Under the pieces are notes generated by a model. That model did not search any database. It saw only the letters and a program-made list of their open reading frames with translations, and had not been told where the DNA came from. From an uncultured bacterium (GTDB lineage: Bacteria > Armatimonadota > UBA5829): DNA of 64,000 nt. Every line of letters begins with the position of its first letter. The first letter of the stretch is position 1. Positions 52,682-61,282 of the stretch are shown piece after piece. The position numbers were made by a program, and so were the translations under genes. Location of the stretch: assembly GCA_938074205.1 (NCBI GenBank), contig CALJES010000011.1, forward strand, positions 237,470 to 301,469, given 5' to 3'.

Positions 52682-53986
52682 ATGCCCATTTGGAATCGCA
52701 AAATAGAGAGAATGGATCGTTCAGAGCTGGAACAGCTCCAGCTTGAGCGACTCCAGGCAGTGGTGAACCGCGTCTACCGAGACGTGCCCTTTTATCATCG
52801 CAAGTTTGATCAGCTAAACATTGCACCAGAGGACGTGCAGTCACTAGCCGATCTTTCTAAACTGCCATTTACAACAAAGGAAGATCTGCGCGACGGTTAC
52901 CCATACGAGATGTTCGCCGTGCCGCTTCGAGAAATCGTCCGTATACACTCGTCTTCCGGAGCAGCGGCACGTCCCATAGTTGTCGGCTATACTCGAAACG
53001 ACTTGCGTCATTGGGCTGAGCAGGTTGCTCGCATTTTGAGCGCTGCGGGGGTAACAAAGGACGACGTTGTTCACATCGCTTTCGATTATGGTCTGTTTAC
53101 TGGTGGATTCGGAATGCATTACGGAGCCGAACGCCTGGGAGCGTCTGTGATTCCTGTTTCCGTGGGAAATACGGAGCGACAGATTCAGATTATGCAGGAC
53201 TTCCGCAGCACTGCACTGGTGAGCACGCCGAGCTACGCCCTGTATATGTGTAAGGTTATGGATGAAATGGGAGTATCTTCCGCTAGTCTGTATTTGCGCG
53301 TGGGTTTGTTTGGTGGGGAGCCGATGAGTGAGGCAGTGCGTTCGCGCATTGAGGAACGCTTGCGCATCCTAGCTACCGACAACTACGGAGTGAGTGCGGT
53401 AATGGGGCCGGGTATCGCCGGCGAGTGCGAGCTCAAGAACGGACTACACATCAATGAAGACCACTTTCTCGTAGAAGTGGTTGACCCCGAAACGCTGACA
53501 CCGTTGCCCGAAGGAGAGACCGGCGAGCTCGTGATTACCACCCTCACCAAGGAGGGTGTGCCGATGATCAGGTATCGAACGAGAGACATCACAAGCATCA
53601 CCCGACAACCATGCCGCTGCGGCCGCACGACTGCACGAATGTCGCCGGTCAGCGGCAGAACCGATGATATGTTCATCATCCGCGGCGTAAATGTATATCC
53701 GTCCGAAATCGAAGCGCTTCTGTATCAGATCGAGCATATAGAGCCGAAGTACCAAGTAGTGCTTGAACGCGAGGACGGTTTGGACTATCTAACCCTGAAT
53801 GTAGAACTTGCGCCTCATATGGTTACCGACCAAATGCAAAGGTTGGTCGAGCTCGAAGAAACGATCAAGCAGCGATTTCACGCAGTGATTGGTCTGACGC
53901 CGAGAGTAAGACTTGTTGAGCCCAAGTCTCTCGAGAACGTGGATCGGTCGAATTGCATAGTCGACCTCCGCGAAAAACAGCAGTAA
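52682..53986 (+). CDS. Phenylacetate-CoA ligase paralogue with degraded catalytic motifs
   Basis: A 434-residue PaaK-family protein that aligns without gaps to the first ligase over the first 240 residues. The A3 phosphate loop SSGTTGKS has become SSGAAARP (91-98). The A5 Glu in YGLSE has become Ala in YGVSA (235-239). At the C-terminus the A10 Lys in SEGKAKR is lost (NVDRSNC). GRTDDMFIIRGVNVYPSEIE is kept, so the fold should be intact. This points to loss or change of adenylation, possibly a ligand-binding or regulatory role. The gene is intact and in frame, with GATGAGAG upstream of the ATG, and lies 72 bases after livF. Confidence 0.85.
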   Translation: MPIWNRKIERMDRSELEQLQLERLQAVVNRVYRDVPFYHRKFDQLNIAPEDVQSLADLSKLPFTTKEDLRDGYPYEMFAVPLREIVRIHSSSGAAARPIVVGYTRNDLRHWAEQVARILSAAGVTKDDVVHIAFDYGLFTGGFGMHYGAERLGASVIPVSVGNTERQIQIMQDFRSTALVSTPSYALYMCKVMDEMGVSSASLYLRVGLFGGEPMSEAVRSRIEERLRILATDNYGVSAVMGPGIAGECELKNGLHINEDHFLVEVVDPETLTPLPEGETGELVITTLTKEGVPMIRYRTRDITSITRQPCRCGRTTARMSPVSGRTDDMFIIRGVNVYPSEIEALLYQIEHIEPKYQVVLEREDGLDYLTLNVELAPHMVTDQMQRLVELEETIKQRFHAVIGLTPRVRLVEPKSLENVDRSNCIVDLREKQQ

Positions 53987-54080
53987 ATGGGGGTGATAGC
54001 AGAAGCCTGACGATTGCTTTCCTTTTTACATGCTTATTTTGAGAACCTGAACACACTTTGAAAATAGAGGAGGAAGGAAA

Positions 54081-55196
54081 TTGAAGATTACTCGAATTTT
54101 CATCTTTTTGTTTATCTGTGCGACCGTTCTGGCCAGCTATCCAGGTTGGTGCCAAGGACCGGCAGTCGAAGTTCACGGCTATATGCTCAACCGCTTGTAC
54201 ACCAACCCAAGCATGAGCACGAGGTTTGTTACGGAGAGGATATCGATTTCGACCGTTGCCAAACTTGGGGAGGATGCAACCGCGTATACTGAGATCTACT
54301 ATCACCCTTGGGTGACAGATCGCGTTTTGGGTACGGCGCCGAACCAGTACACTGCGGAGCAGGGTCGAGTATACTTCGAGAGCGCGTATGTAGACTTGCC
54401 ACTGGGTTCCGGACGCATAAGGATCGGAAAAGGCAGGCAGCTCAACTTCGGGATAACGCCCAGCTATCCGAACAGGCGGACTTCTCAATACGGAATTTTT
54501 TCGGAAACGTTTACGCAAGATAGAATTCAAGGATTCCAATGGTATGCGAAAAAAGGATTCGTGGATGGCGGCGTGTCCTTTTTTGCTGACCATAACTTGG
54601 GTACACGAACGATTGGTGAGTGCGCTGGCGCATTAGCGGGTGTGGACACACAGCTGCATATATGTGACAGAGATAACTCTGCCAACAACAGTGGCCGAAT
54701 GGCCGTTTCCGCGAAGATCGGTGTAAACAAGCCTAACTTCCAGTGGCATGTATCCGGCTGTGTCGGCAGGCTCAACCGTGCCCAGCTCGCACCGGTTCAG
54801 CCATTTGTGCCAGCAGGTACAACCAATACGGATACCACACACAACAAATTCGCTGTGGACGCCGTTTGGAATTCCGGTCCCTTCTTTGTTCAGTGCGAGT
54901 GGGCCAAGGGTCGATTCAGCCTTCTTGGTATCACAGGTTACCAAATATCCTTGGGTTGGCAGCCTAAAGGAAAGCCTTCCTACGTAATCAAGTGGGCTGC
55001 GTTGAACAACGACAAGCCGCCAACTGATAATCCAATTACCTGGAACGTTCAGCAGCTGACGCTTGGCTATGTTCATCCCATCAGGAAGAACGTTTGGCTA
55101 GAGGTGAACTACGAAAAGAATATGACCAGCAATCCGGCCGGATATGCCGATCCTAAAAACGACATTCTTATGTGGGAGGTATTCACCGGATTCTAG
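54081..55196 (+). CDS. Outer-membrane porin-like beta-barrel protein
   Basis: A 371-residue exported protein. The signal peptide ends near WCQG. After it, short alternating beta strands dominate (VEVHGYMLNRLY, AYTEIYYHPW, VYFESAYVDLPL, GRIRIGKGRQLNFG), with Trp/Tyr girdles and a final strand ending in Phe (MWEVFTGF), the usual signal for BAM insertion. RIGKGRQLNFG resembles the constriction-zone strand of phosphate/acid-selective porins. The TTG at 54081 follows AGGAGGAAGG. It is last in the ligase-Liv locus, 94 bases after the ligase paralogue, and is closed by a terminator at 55226-55256. It may be the outer-membrane entry for the transported acid. Confidence 0.75.
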   Translation: MKITRIFIFLFICATVLASYPGWCQGPAVEVHGYMLNRLYTNPSMSTRFVTERISISTVAKLGEDATAYTEIYYHPWVTDRVLGTAPNQYTAEQGRVYFESAYVDLPLGSGRIRIGKGRQLNFGITPSYPNRRTSQYGIFSETFTQDRIQGFQWYAKKGFVDGGVSFFADHNLGTRTIGECAGALAGVDTQLHICDRDNSANNSGRMAVSAKIGVNKPNFQWHVSGCVGRLNRAQLAPVQPFVPAGTTNTDTTHNKFAVDAVWNSGPFFVQCEWAKGRFSLLGITGYQISLGWQPKGKPSYVIKWAALNNDKPPTDNPITWNVQQLTLGYVHPIRKNVWLEVNYEKNMTSNPAGYADPKNDILMWEVFTGF

Positions 55197-55225
55197 CTGG
55201 GCTACAACACCTGGCTTGATTGTTC

Positions 55226-55256
55226 GACCCCGCCGTTCGCGGCGGGGTCACTTTTC
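55226..55256 (+). terminator. Intrinsic terminator of the ligase-Liv-porin locus
   Basis: A perfect ten-pair stem GACCCCGCCG / CGGCGGGGTC with a TTCG tetraloop (55226-55249), followed by ACTTTTC. Confidence 0.85.
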
Positions 55257-55348
55257 GAGTAGAGCAGATCCGTGTTAGAATTTATCTACGCATCGGCTGT
55301 GTCGACTTTGCCAGCAACTCAGATCGCAAAGATAAGGAGACATCACAC

Positions 55349-55921
55349 GTGACACGAAGTTGCGAGTCTGCATATTATTCTACCTATGTTTTACGGCTTA
55401 ACGGGTGGCGCGCAATCCTTGTGACGACCGCTGCGGCGGCTATTACGGCTGTCAGCGCACAGGTTTGTTTTTATCTTCCTGGCAATCCTGTGCCAGTCAC
55501 GCTTCAGGTTCTTGCTGTTGCCCTATGTGGCATGGCAATAGGTCCGCGATTGGCGGCCATTTCGCAGATAGAATACTTGGCTGCTGGGGCGGCTGGTATT
55601 CCTGTATTCGCCGGTTTCAAGTCTGGTGTACCAACGCTCGTCGGTCCAACTGGTGGTTACCTGCTGGCGTTTGTGCCGGCTGCTTTCATAATCGGCGCCT
55701 TATCGCAGCGGTTCAAAGGGTCTCTATCGGGGTTGATAACGTCAGGGTTTGCTGGAGTAGTGGTCATATACACCCTCGGCAGAGCGTGGCTGGCAATATG
55801 GCTCGGCGACCCCACATCACTTCACAGCTGGATCCTCGGCGTGGTTCCATTTGTCGGGGTTGATTTGATTAAGGTTACAGTTGCTGCATTTGCCTGTTGG
55901 AGACTCAATTGGAGAAACTGA
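55349..55921 (+). CDS. bioY: BioY-type biotin ECF transporter S component
   Basis: A 190-residue integral membrane protein with six hydrophobic segments. PVTLQVLAVALCGMAIGPRLA, EYLAAGAAGIPVFAG and LVGPTGGYLLAF are the BioY signatures. BioY binds biotin and works alone at low capacity or with the EcfA/EcfT energising module; neither of these is in the window. GTG at 55349 follows AAGGAG; upstream codons run through a terminator hairpin and are excluded. Its end overlaps the next gene by 13 bases. Confidence 0.92.
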   Translation: MTRSCESAYYSTYVLRLNGWRAILVTTAAAAITAVSAQVCFYLPGNPVPVTLQVLAVALCGMAIGPRLAAISQIEYLAAGAAGIPVFAGFKSGVPTLVGPTGGYLLAFVPAAFIIGALSQRFKGSLSGLITSGFAGVVVIYTLGRAWLAIWLGDPTSLHSWILGVVPFVGVDLIKVTVAAFACWRLNWRN

Positions 55922-56946
55922 GACGAGAACCCGACTTTACGCAATTCCTCAAGGTTCTCTTCCGTAGCGAAAGGCCGAGTTACCTGCCGTTCTATGAGCA
56001 CCTCGCGTCGGCTGGGTTTATAGCTCGACGAACTGGTACTCCTTTCGACAAGATGACTCCGGATAACCCGGACTACTGGCGGATCTATGTCGACTTCTGG
56101 TTGGGGATGGGCTTTGACTGCGTGCCGATGGAGGTGCCGCTCAACTGCCCGCTGGCGCGCACGGAGGGTGCTGTATCCGAAGGTAGCGAATCACGGTCTG
56201 TCATTCACAGCATCTCAGATTACGAGGAGTATCCGTGGCCTGATGAGTCGCGGCCTATCGAATTCAGCCATTTCGAAACAGTTGCTTCTTTGCTGCCGGA
56301 CGGCGTCAAAATCGTAGGTGGAGTCTGTATGGGGCCTTACGAATGGGTTTCTCAGATGATGGGAGTAATGGGACTCTCGTACGCTCTAGCAGACAGTCCG
56401 GAGCTTGTGGAACTGATGTTTGATCGTATAGGTAAGCTTATTGTCTCCGCAGACCGTCAACTTGCGACGATGGACGCCGTGGGCGCACTGAGGCAGGGTG
56501 ACGATCTGGGGTTCAAGACTTCCACATTCCTCAGTCCCGATCTTCTTCGGAGATATGTATTTCCCACTTATAAGCGCATTGCAGAGCTTGCTCACGAACA
56601 GGGCAAACCGTTCATCCTGCACTCGTGTGGAAACCTATCAGAGGTGTACGAGGACCTCATCGAGTATTGCAAGATAGACGCAAAGCACTCCTTCGAAGAC
56701 GCCATAATGCCCGTAGCCGAGTTCAAACGTCGGTACGGACACAGGATAACCCCGTTGGGTGGTCTTGATGTCGATGTCCTCTGTCGCAGTTCAATTGACG
56801 AGATTCGCGCTTATACTAGAAAGCATATCGAAGAATGTTTTGCAGACGGCTGGTGGGCCTTGGGAACCGGCAATTCTCTTACGGACTATATGCCTGTCGA
56901 GAACTACATAGCCGCTTTGGAAGAGGGAATTAGGGTGGCGGGGTAG
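55909..56946 (+). CDS. Uroporphyrinogen decarboxylase family protein (methyltransferase-like)
   Basis: A 345-residue protein of the URO-D/MtaA-CmuA fold. VGGVCMGPYEWVSQMMG, GDDLGFKTSTFLSPDLLRRYVFPTYKRI, LHSCGNLSEVYEDLIE and GGLDVDVLCRSS are conserved blocks of the non-heme branch; HSCGN contains the likely zinc ligands His-Cys. True HemE catalytic Asp/Tyr motifs (RQAGRY) are missing. A cobalamin-dependent or other methyltransferase role is likelier than heme synthesis, but no corrinoid protein is adjacent. The TTG at 55909 follows GGAG inside the bioY end. It converges on a GHL10 gene (17-base overlap). Confidence 0.85.
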   Translation: MEKLRREPDFTQFLKVLFRSERPSYLPFYEHLASAGFIARRTGTPFDKMTPDNPDYWRIYVDFWLGMGFDCVPMEVPLNCPLARTEGAVSEGSESRSVIHSISDYEEYPWPDESRPIEFSHFETVASLLPDGVKIVGGVCMGPYEWVSQMMGVMGLSYALADSPELVELMFDRIGKLIVSADRQLATMDAVGALRQGDDLGFKTSTFLSPDLLRRYVFPTYKRIAELAHEQGKPFILHSCGNLSEVYEDLIEYCKIDAKHSFEDAIMPVAEFKRRYGHRITPLGGLDVDVLCRSSIDEIRAYTRKHIEECFADGWWALGTGNSLTDYMPVENYIAALEEGIRVAG

Positions 56947-58270
56947 GGCGCACGTACCGAGTCGGACTCGTCATCTGCCGCACGTAACCTATTAGGTCAC
57001 GAGCACGAAGCGTCAGATAATCCGCGGTTTCTGTATCACCTCTTGAGATTCTTGCTGCAGCTTGTTGAAGCATCCGACTCACCGCGCGATCCGGATCGCG
57101 AAACGGCAAATCTGCCGGCAATTTGTACGGGCCTGATGCTAGTTTCTTCAGATGGTTCTCCTTCAAATATGCCGCCGCGAAGAATGCCTGGCCGTGTGCT
57201 CCCGCTTGCCTAGAAATCACGGTTTGCCGGAGAAACTGATCGCTGCCCTCCCTCAGGGTATTCGACCCGATTCCTACCAGGATTATGGTCTTTTCGCCTA
57301 CTGTGCTCTTGAGTTTTGATATAACTCGCCCGAAGTGCGCATCGTCGCTATCGTAGGACATAGGCACTACAAAGTCGAGCCACTTGTTGTCGATCCAATT
57401 GGTCCAGTTCTGCATATAGTTTCTTCGCGCGTGGTCAGAATCCGGCACGACAGCAGCAGATATTTTAGCTTCGGGCTTTATGCGCCGTGTCTGCACTGCT
57501 ATGCGGTGTACGAAAGTGTTGACCATTCTTTCCCTGAACTTTCGCCACTCGTAAACGAGGATATCATCAGCTAAGCCAGACGAAGTCGGCGGGTCTGCGA
57601 CGTATTGCTTGCGAAAGAGATCTTTGGAAGGCGGTGAGTAACCATAGGGTACTTGAGATTCATTTTCGTATCTCACGTAGTCAAGATGAATGCCGTCAAT
57701 GTTGTAGTTAGTCACGAGTTCTTCAAAGACGGCGGCGAGATAATCACACGCTTCCTTGTTTGCTGGGCTTATCCACAAACCCCCAGCGGGCGAAATCTGA
57801 GTGCCATTGCTGCCCAATTCAGCCCAATCTGGATACCGATTCAAAATACCGCCTATATCCGCGGAATAGCCAACACGAAAAACCCATACCCACGCGTGAA
57901 CTTCCATCCCACGTTTGTGCGCTTCTTCAATCAGCAGCTGCAGAGGGTCGATTGCATCTTGAAACCTAGGGTCACGCGTCATCAAACGGCTCGGGTAGAT
58001 TGCATATCCGCGGCAAATGACCTCGGGGAAAATGAGATTAATATTTGCTCTGTGATACGCATCAATCAGGCGCTTGATTTCGCCGGCCGTTTTAGGTATC
58101 GACGACGCATCAAGCCAAACCGCACGAGCCTCTACGACAGGATCAACGTTGGCGTAGTCAAAATCGGCAAAAGAAGCCCCATTGCCCGTTGTGAGAAGCA
58201 GGGCACTTAGGGCAATAGCGTACAGCATCATTGAACCGTAACTTGAGTGTTTGTCGAGGGCAAACGGCAA
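56930..58270 (-). CDS. Secreted GHL10 (DUF187) glycosidase-like protein
   Basis: A 446-residue exported barrel protein and the second GHL10 member of the window. The hydrophobic signal (MLYAIALSALLLTTGNGASFA) starts near residue 15. Barrel motifs include EARAVWLDAS, VHAWVWVFRVG, YNIDGIHLDYVRYE (matching IDGLHFDYIRF in the 1318-residue protein), and FVVPMSYDSDD. Unlike that protein it carries no accessory modules, only a ~70-residue helical tail. The start is uncertain: TTG at 58270 has GGAG close by; the ATGs at 58231 and 58228 would give a neater signal peptide. Confidence 0.85.
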   Translation of the reverse strand: MPFALDKHSSYGSMMLYAIALSALLLTTGNGASFADFDYANVDPVVEARAVWLDASSIPKTAGEIKRLIDAYHRANINLIFPEVICRGYAIYPSRLMTRDPRFQDAIDPLQLLIEEAHKRGMEVHAWVWVFRVGYSADIGGILNRYPDWAELGSNGTQISPAGGLWISPANKEACDYLAAVFEELVTNYNIDGIHLDYVRYENESQVPYGYSPPSKDLFRKQYVADPPTSSGLADDILVYEWRKFRERMVNTFVHRIAVQTRRIKPEAKISAAVVPDSDHARRNYMQNWTNWIDNKWLDFVVPMSYDSDDAHFGRVISKLKSTVGEKTIILVGIGSNTLREGSDQFLRQTVISRQAGAHGQAFFAAAYLKENHLKKLASGPYKLPADLPFRDPDRAVSRMLQQAAARISRGDTETADYLTLRARDLIGYVRQMTSPTRYVRPTPPP

Positions 58271-58303
58271 ACTTCTCCGTTCACACTTAGAGTCCGCGTT
58301 CTC

Positions 58304-58822
58304 CTAGTGATATCTCACTACTTCAAATCTGTACAGTCGAATCGGCTCATTCGGCCCTATAAACGCTTTTCTGCGTGCGATGCCGATTTGCTCCTCCACC
58401 GTGTCCACGCCTTCCAAGTCAGGTAGAAGTAGTCCTCGCCTGCTGCCGCATTCGACAATTACACCATAGCGCTTCGGATCGAGTTCTCGAATATCGTGGA
58501 CCGGTTCAGCCGGTTTGAGAACGTCCACGGAGTAGGTGAGTTCATCGAGTTCATCTTCTTCTACTGGTAGGAACCTCGGGTCTCGCACGGCAGCACTGAT
58601 TGCATTTGCGATAATCTCTTCCGCCAGATTGTCTTGCACAGGTTCTATCGTACCGATGCATCCGCGCAGAGCGCCGTTCTTCTTGAGAGACACAAAGACG
58701 CCTGCCCTGGTGTTCTTCAACTCCTCGGGCACGTCGGGCGGCACGTCAATAACCCTATTTTCTCGCACGTATGTCTCTACTGCTTTTTTGGCAAGCTTGA
58801 CGTGGGGACTGTGCTCAGCCAT
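58304..58822 (-). CDS. AMMECR1-domain protein
   Basis: A 172-residue protein that is an AMMECR1 domain throughout: [33 protein letters not shown], and [28 protein letters not shown] with [10 protein letters not shown] at the end. The Cys in LRGCIG is the conserved one. In many bacteria and archaea this domain is part of the AmmeMemoRadiSam trio; neither the Memo nor the radical-SAM gene is adjacent here. GGAGGTGA precedes the ATG, which overlaps the plsY end by eight bases. The biochemical role is unsettled. Confidence 0.88.
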   Translation of the reverse strand: MAEHSPHVKLAKKAVETYVRENRVIDVPPDVPEELKNTRAGVFVSLKKNGALRGCIGTIEPVQDNLAEEIIANAISAAVRDPRFLPVEEDELDELTYSVDVLKPAEPVHDIRELDPKRYGVIVECGSRRGLLLPDLEGVDTVEEQIGIARRKAFIGPNEPIRLYRFEVVRYH

Positions 58823-59450
58823 TCGTTAAGTCACCTCCTTCCTCCACTGGCTGTACTTTCTGACCGAATTTGGGTTCTGTGCCTGCTGCAAGCCGGCGTA
58901 GGTTCGGTATGTGCCTTAGAATTATGGCCGCGGCTGCTATGCACGCCAGGATCTTATATGGACACGGCACGCGCATCGAATTCCAAGAGATCATAAGAAT
59001 TGGTACCGAAACTGCGGCCAGCATAGAGCCAACCGAAATATAGCGAGTTACCGCAACGATCACCATCCACAGCCCCAGAGCGATTGCTGCTATCGCCGGT
59101 GTCAATCCGACAATGACACCGAGCGCCGTGGCAACTCCGCGACCTCCTTGAAACTTTAGGAAAACCGAGAAAGTGTGACCTGCCACAGCCAGTAGCCCTC
59201 CGGCAACGACAAACCAATCGCTGAGTGTTAGGTGTCTGCACAGAGTAACTGCGAAAAAGCCTTTCGCCGTGTCCAACGCGAAGACCAACAATGCCGGTCC
59301 GGGTCCCAAGGTCCTGTAAACGTTGGTTGCCCCAATGTTGCCGCTGCCGAACTTGCGGATGTCGACACCCTTCAGCAGTTTACCCACGATCAGGCCAAAT
59401 GGAATTGCTCCCATTAGATAACAAGCGGCCAGGATCACAAAATGTTTCAC
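58815..59450 (-). CDS. plsY: Acyl-phosphate glycerol-3-phosphate acyltransferase PlsY
   Basis: Inner-membrane enzyme that makes lysophosphatidate from acyl phosphate and glycerol 3-phosphate. Five hydrophobic segments. The three catalytic motifs are present: [35 protein letters not shown], and the third loop ([10 protein letters not shown]). The 211-residue length fits; the C-terminal ~20 residues are an unconserved tail. Its ATG overlaps the der stop by four bases, the usual der-plsY pairing. PlsX is not in the window. Confidence 0.95.
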   Translation of the reverse strand: MKHFVILAACYLMGAIPFGLIVGKLLKGVDIRKFGSGNIGATNVYRTLGPGPALLVFALDTAKGFFAVTLCRHLTLSDWFVVAGGLLAVAGHTFSVFLKFQGGRGVATALGVIVGLTPAIAAIALGLWMVIVAVTRYISVGSMLAAVSVPILMISWNSMRVPCPYKILACIAAAAIILRHIPNLRRLAAGTEPKFGQKVQPVEEGGDLTNG

Positions 59451-60772
59451 TGGGCTTTCCTCTCTTTCTTTGCCGCTCGGACCAAGAAAACTATAGGTGT
59501 GCCTTCGTAGGAGTAGTGCCGTCGTATCTGATTCTCTAAATATCTGAGGTACGAAAAGTGCACCAGGTCGGGGTCGTTCACAAACAAAGCTATCGTGGGC
59601 GGTTTTACGCTAACCATTGTTGCATATCGGATCCGCAGGTCTTTGCCTTTTCGTGAGTACGGTTTATTGCTCACCGCCTCGATCAAGATGCGGTTAAGTT
59701 CGCTGGTAGGTAATCGCATGGCGTGGTTTTCGGCAGCTTCTATGGCGGTGTCCAGCGCGTCTGCAACTCCCATGCCAGTAACAGCGGAGGTAAACACAAT
59801 CGGTGCATAATCGATGAACGGCACGTCCTTGCGAATATTTTCGCCAAACTCTTTCATCGACCGTCCTTTGCATAAATCCCATTTGTTGACGACTAATATG
59901 CACGCCCGCCCTGCTTCATGTGCAAGTCCTGCCACCCGCTTGTCTCCGTCGCACAGTCCCTCTGAACCGTCTATGACTACCAGTGCCACGTCTGCGCGCT
60001 CCATCGCTCTGACCGCTCTTAACACGGTGTAATACTCGAAAGTTCCCTGAACTTTGCCAGGTTTTCTGATGCCCGCTGTGTCGATGAGCACTAACGTCCG
60101 GTCGTTGCGCTTGCAGATTGTATCGATCGCATCGCGCGTTGTGCCGGGGATTTCGGAGACTATAGCTCGCTTCTCGCCTAGTATCGCGTTCAGAAGCGAT
60201 GACTTGCCTACGTTAGGACGCCCCACTATAGCAATCCTTATAGCATCCTCATCGTAGGCAGGCTCTTCTTCTTTTTCGGGGAGCGAACTCACAATGGCAT
60301 CAAGCAAGTCTGCTACCATGCGTCCGTTAAGCGCCGAGATTGGATACACCGGTCCAATTCCCAACTCGTAAAACTCGGCCGCATAGCGGGCTCGAGCTTC
60401 GTTGTCGCACTTGTTCACCGCGACAAATATTGGCTTCGACGAGCCACGCAAAATGTCGGCAATGTCTTTGTCAGCAGGGTTCAGACCTGTGATGCCGTCT
60501 ACCATGAAGACGATTGCATCGGCTTGTCCCACCGCTGCTCGTGCCTGATTTGCCACCTCTGCTTGCAGTGGATCGCGCTCGTCGAGGAGCAGGCCGCCGG
60601 TGTCAATTACAATGAACTCGCGGCCGTTCCAATCTGCGTCTGCGTAGATGCGGTCGCGGGTGATCCCCGGCGTATCTTCTACGACGGCAATGCGCTTCCC
60701 CGCAACGCGGTTGAACAGTGTGGATTTGCCTACGTTCGGACGTCCAATTATGGCTACAATCGGCTTGCTCAT
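59447..60772 (-). CDS. der: Ribosome biogenesis GTPase Der (EngA)
   Basis: A 441-residue GTPase with two tandem G domains and a KH-like C-terminal domain; it acts in 50S subunit maturation. G1 motifs: GRPNVGKSTLFNR at residue 9 and GRPNVGKSSLLN near 183. G3: DTGG and DTAG. G4: NKCD and NKWD. The KH domain includes ELNRILIEAVSNKPYSRKGKDLRIRYATMVSVKPPTIALFVND-type sequence near the end. It begins a three-gene operon with plsY and the AMMECR1 gene. No strong ribosome site precedes the ATG. Confidence 0.97.
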   Translation of the reverse strand: MSKPIVAIIGRPNVGKSTLFNRVAGKRIAVVEDTPGITRDRIYADADWNGREFIVIDTGGLLLDERDPLQAEVANQARAAVGQADAIVFMVDGITGLNPADKDIADILRGSSKPIFVAVNKCDNEARARYAAEFYELGIGPVYPISALNGRMVADLLDAIVSSLPEKEEEPAYDEDAIRIAIVGRPNVGKSSLLNAILGEKRAIVSEIPGTTRDAIDTICKRNDRTLVLIDTAGIRKPGKVQGTFEYYTVLRAVRAMERADVALVVIDGSEGLCDGDKRVAGLAHEAGRACILVVNKWDLCKGRSMKEFGENIRKDVPFIDYAPIVFTSAVTGMGVADALDTAIEAAENHAMRLPTSELNRILIEAVSNKPYSRKGKDLRIRYATMVSVKPPTIALFVNDPDLVHFSYLRYLENQIRRHYSYEGTPIVFLVRAAKKERKAQ

Positions 60773-61282
60773 CTTGGTGCGAAGAAAATCCTAACATACG
60801 AGCGTCTGCTGGTCAAACGGGGTATTTATGGTGTGCACCCATTGTGGAGCGATCTAGGTTCTCACAGAACCGTAGTCGCAAGGGAGGTACGATGGTTACC
60901 AGCGCTATATGTGGCAATTGCACATATCTCGTAGTTCCGGGAAATTACAAACATTCTCGTGCTCGCTTCACTACCAAACACTGCCTTCGCCCATGCCTCG
61001 CGATATTGCTACTATTGACCTGTTCTTGTTTTTGATACCTTAAATCTAACATATGGATGTACAATCCATTTAGCTAGCGGACTAAGGGTTATTCGCTTAC
61101 CAGCGATAAGTACCTATCAGCGCGGGTCTCTTGACTTTTATGCAAAAATGTGATACAATATTAAGCGATGTATCGCCACAAGCGGGCCGCGACTCCTGGC
61201 AATCAGACCGGCCACAACAATTGGCGCGTGGGTAGTGGTCAGGAGGTTACATCATATTAAACTGTTCAACCGGGAGAAAGGG
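60773..61282 (+). other. Intergenic region between der and the vWA gene
   Basis: About 510 bases without a convincing gene. It holds a near-consensus promoter at 61131-61159 and, further on, the GGGAGAAAGGG site before the GTG at 61283. The der side shows no clear promoter by eye. Confidence 0.6.
61131..61159 (+). promoter_or_regulatory. Near-consensus sigma-70 promoter for the vWA operon
   Basis: TTGACT (61131-61136), a 17-base spacer, TACAAT (61154-61159). The leader to the GTG at 61283 would be about 115 bases. Confidence 0.7.
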
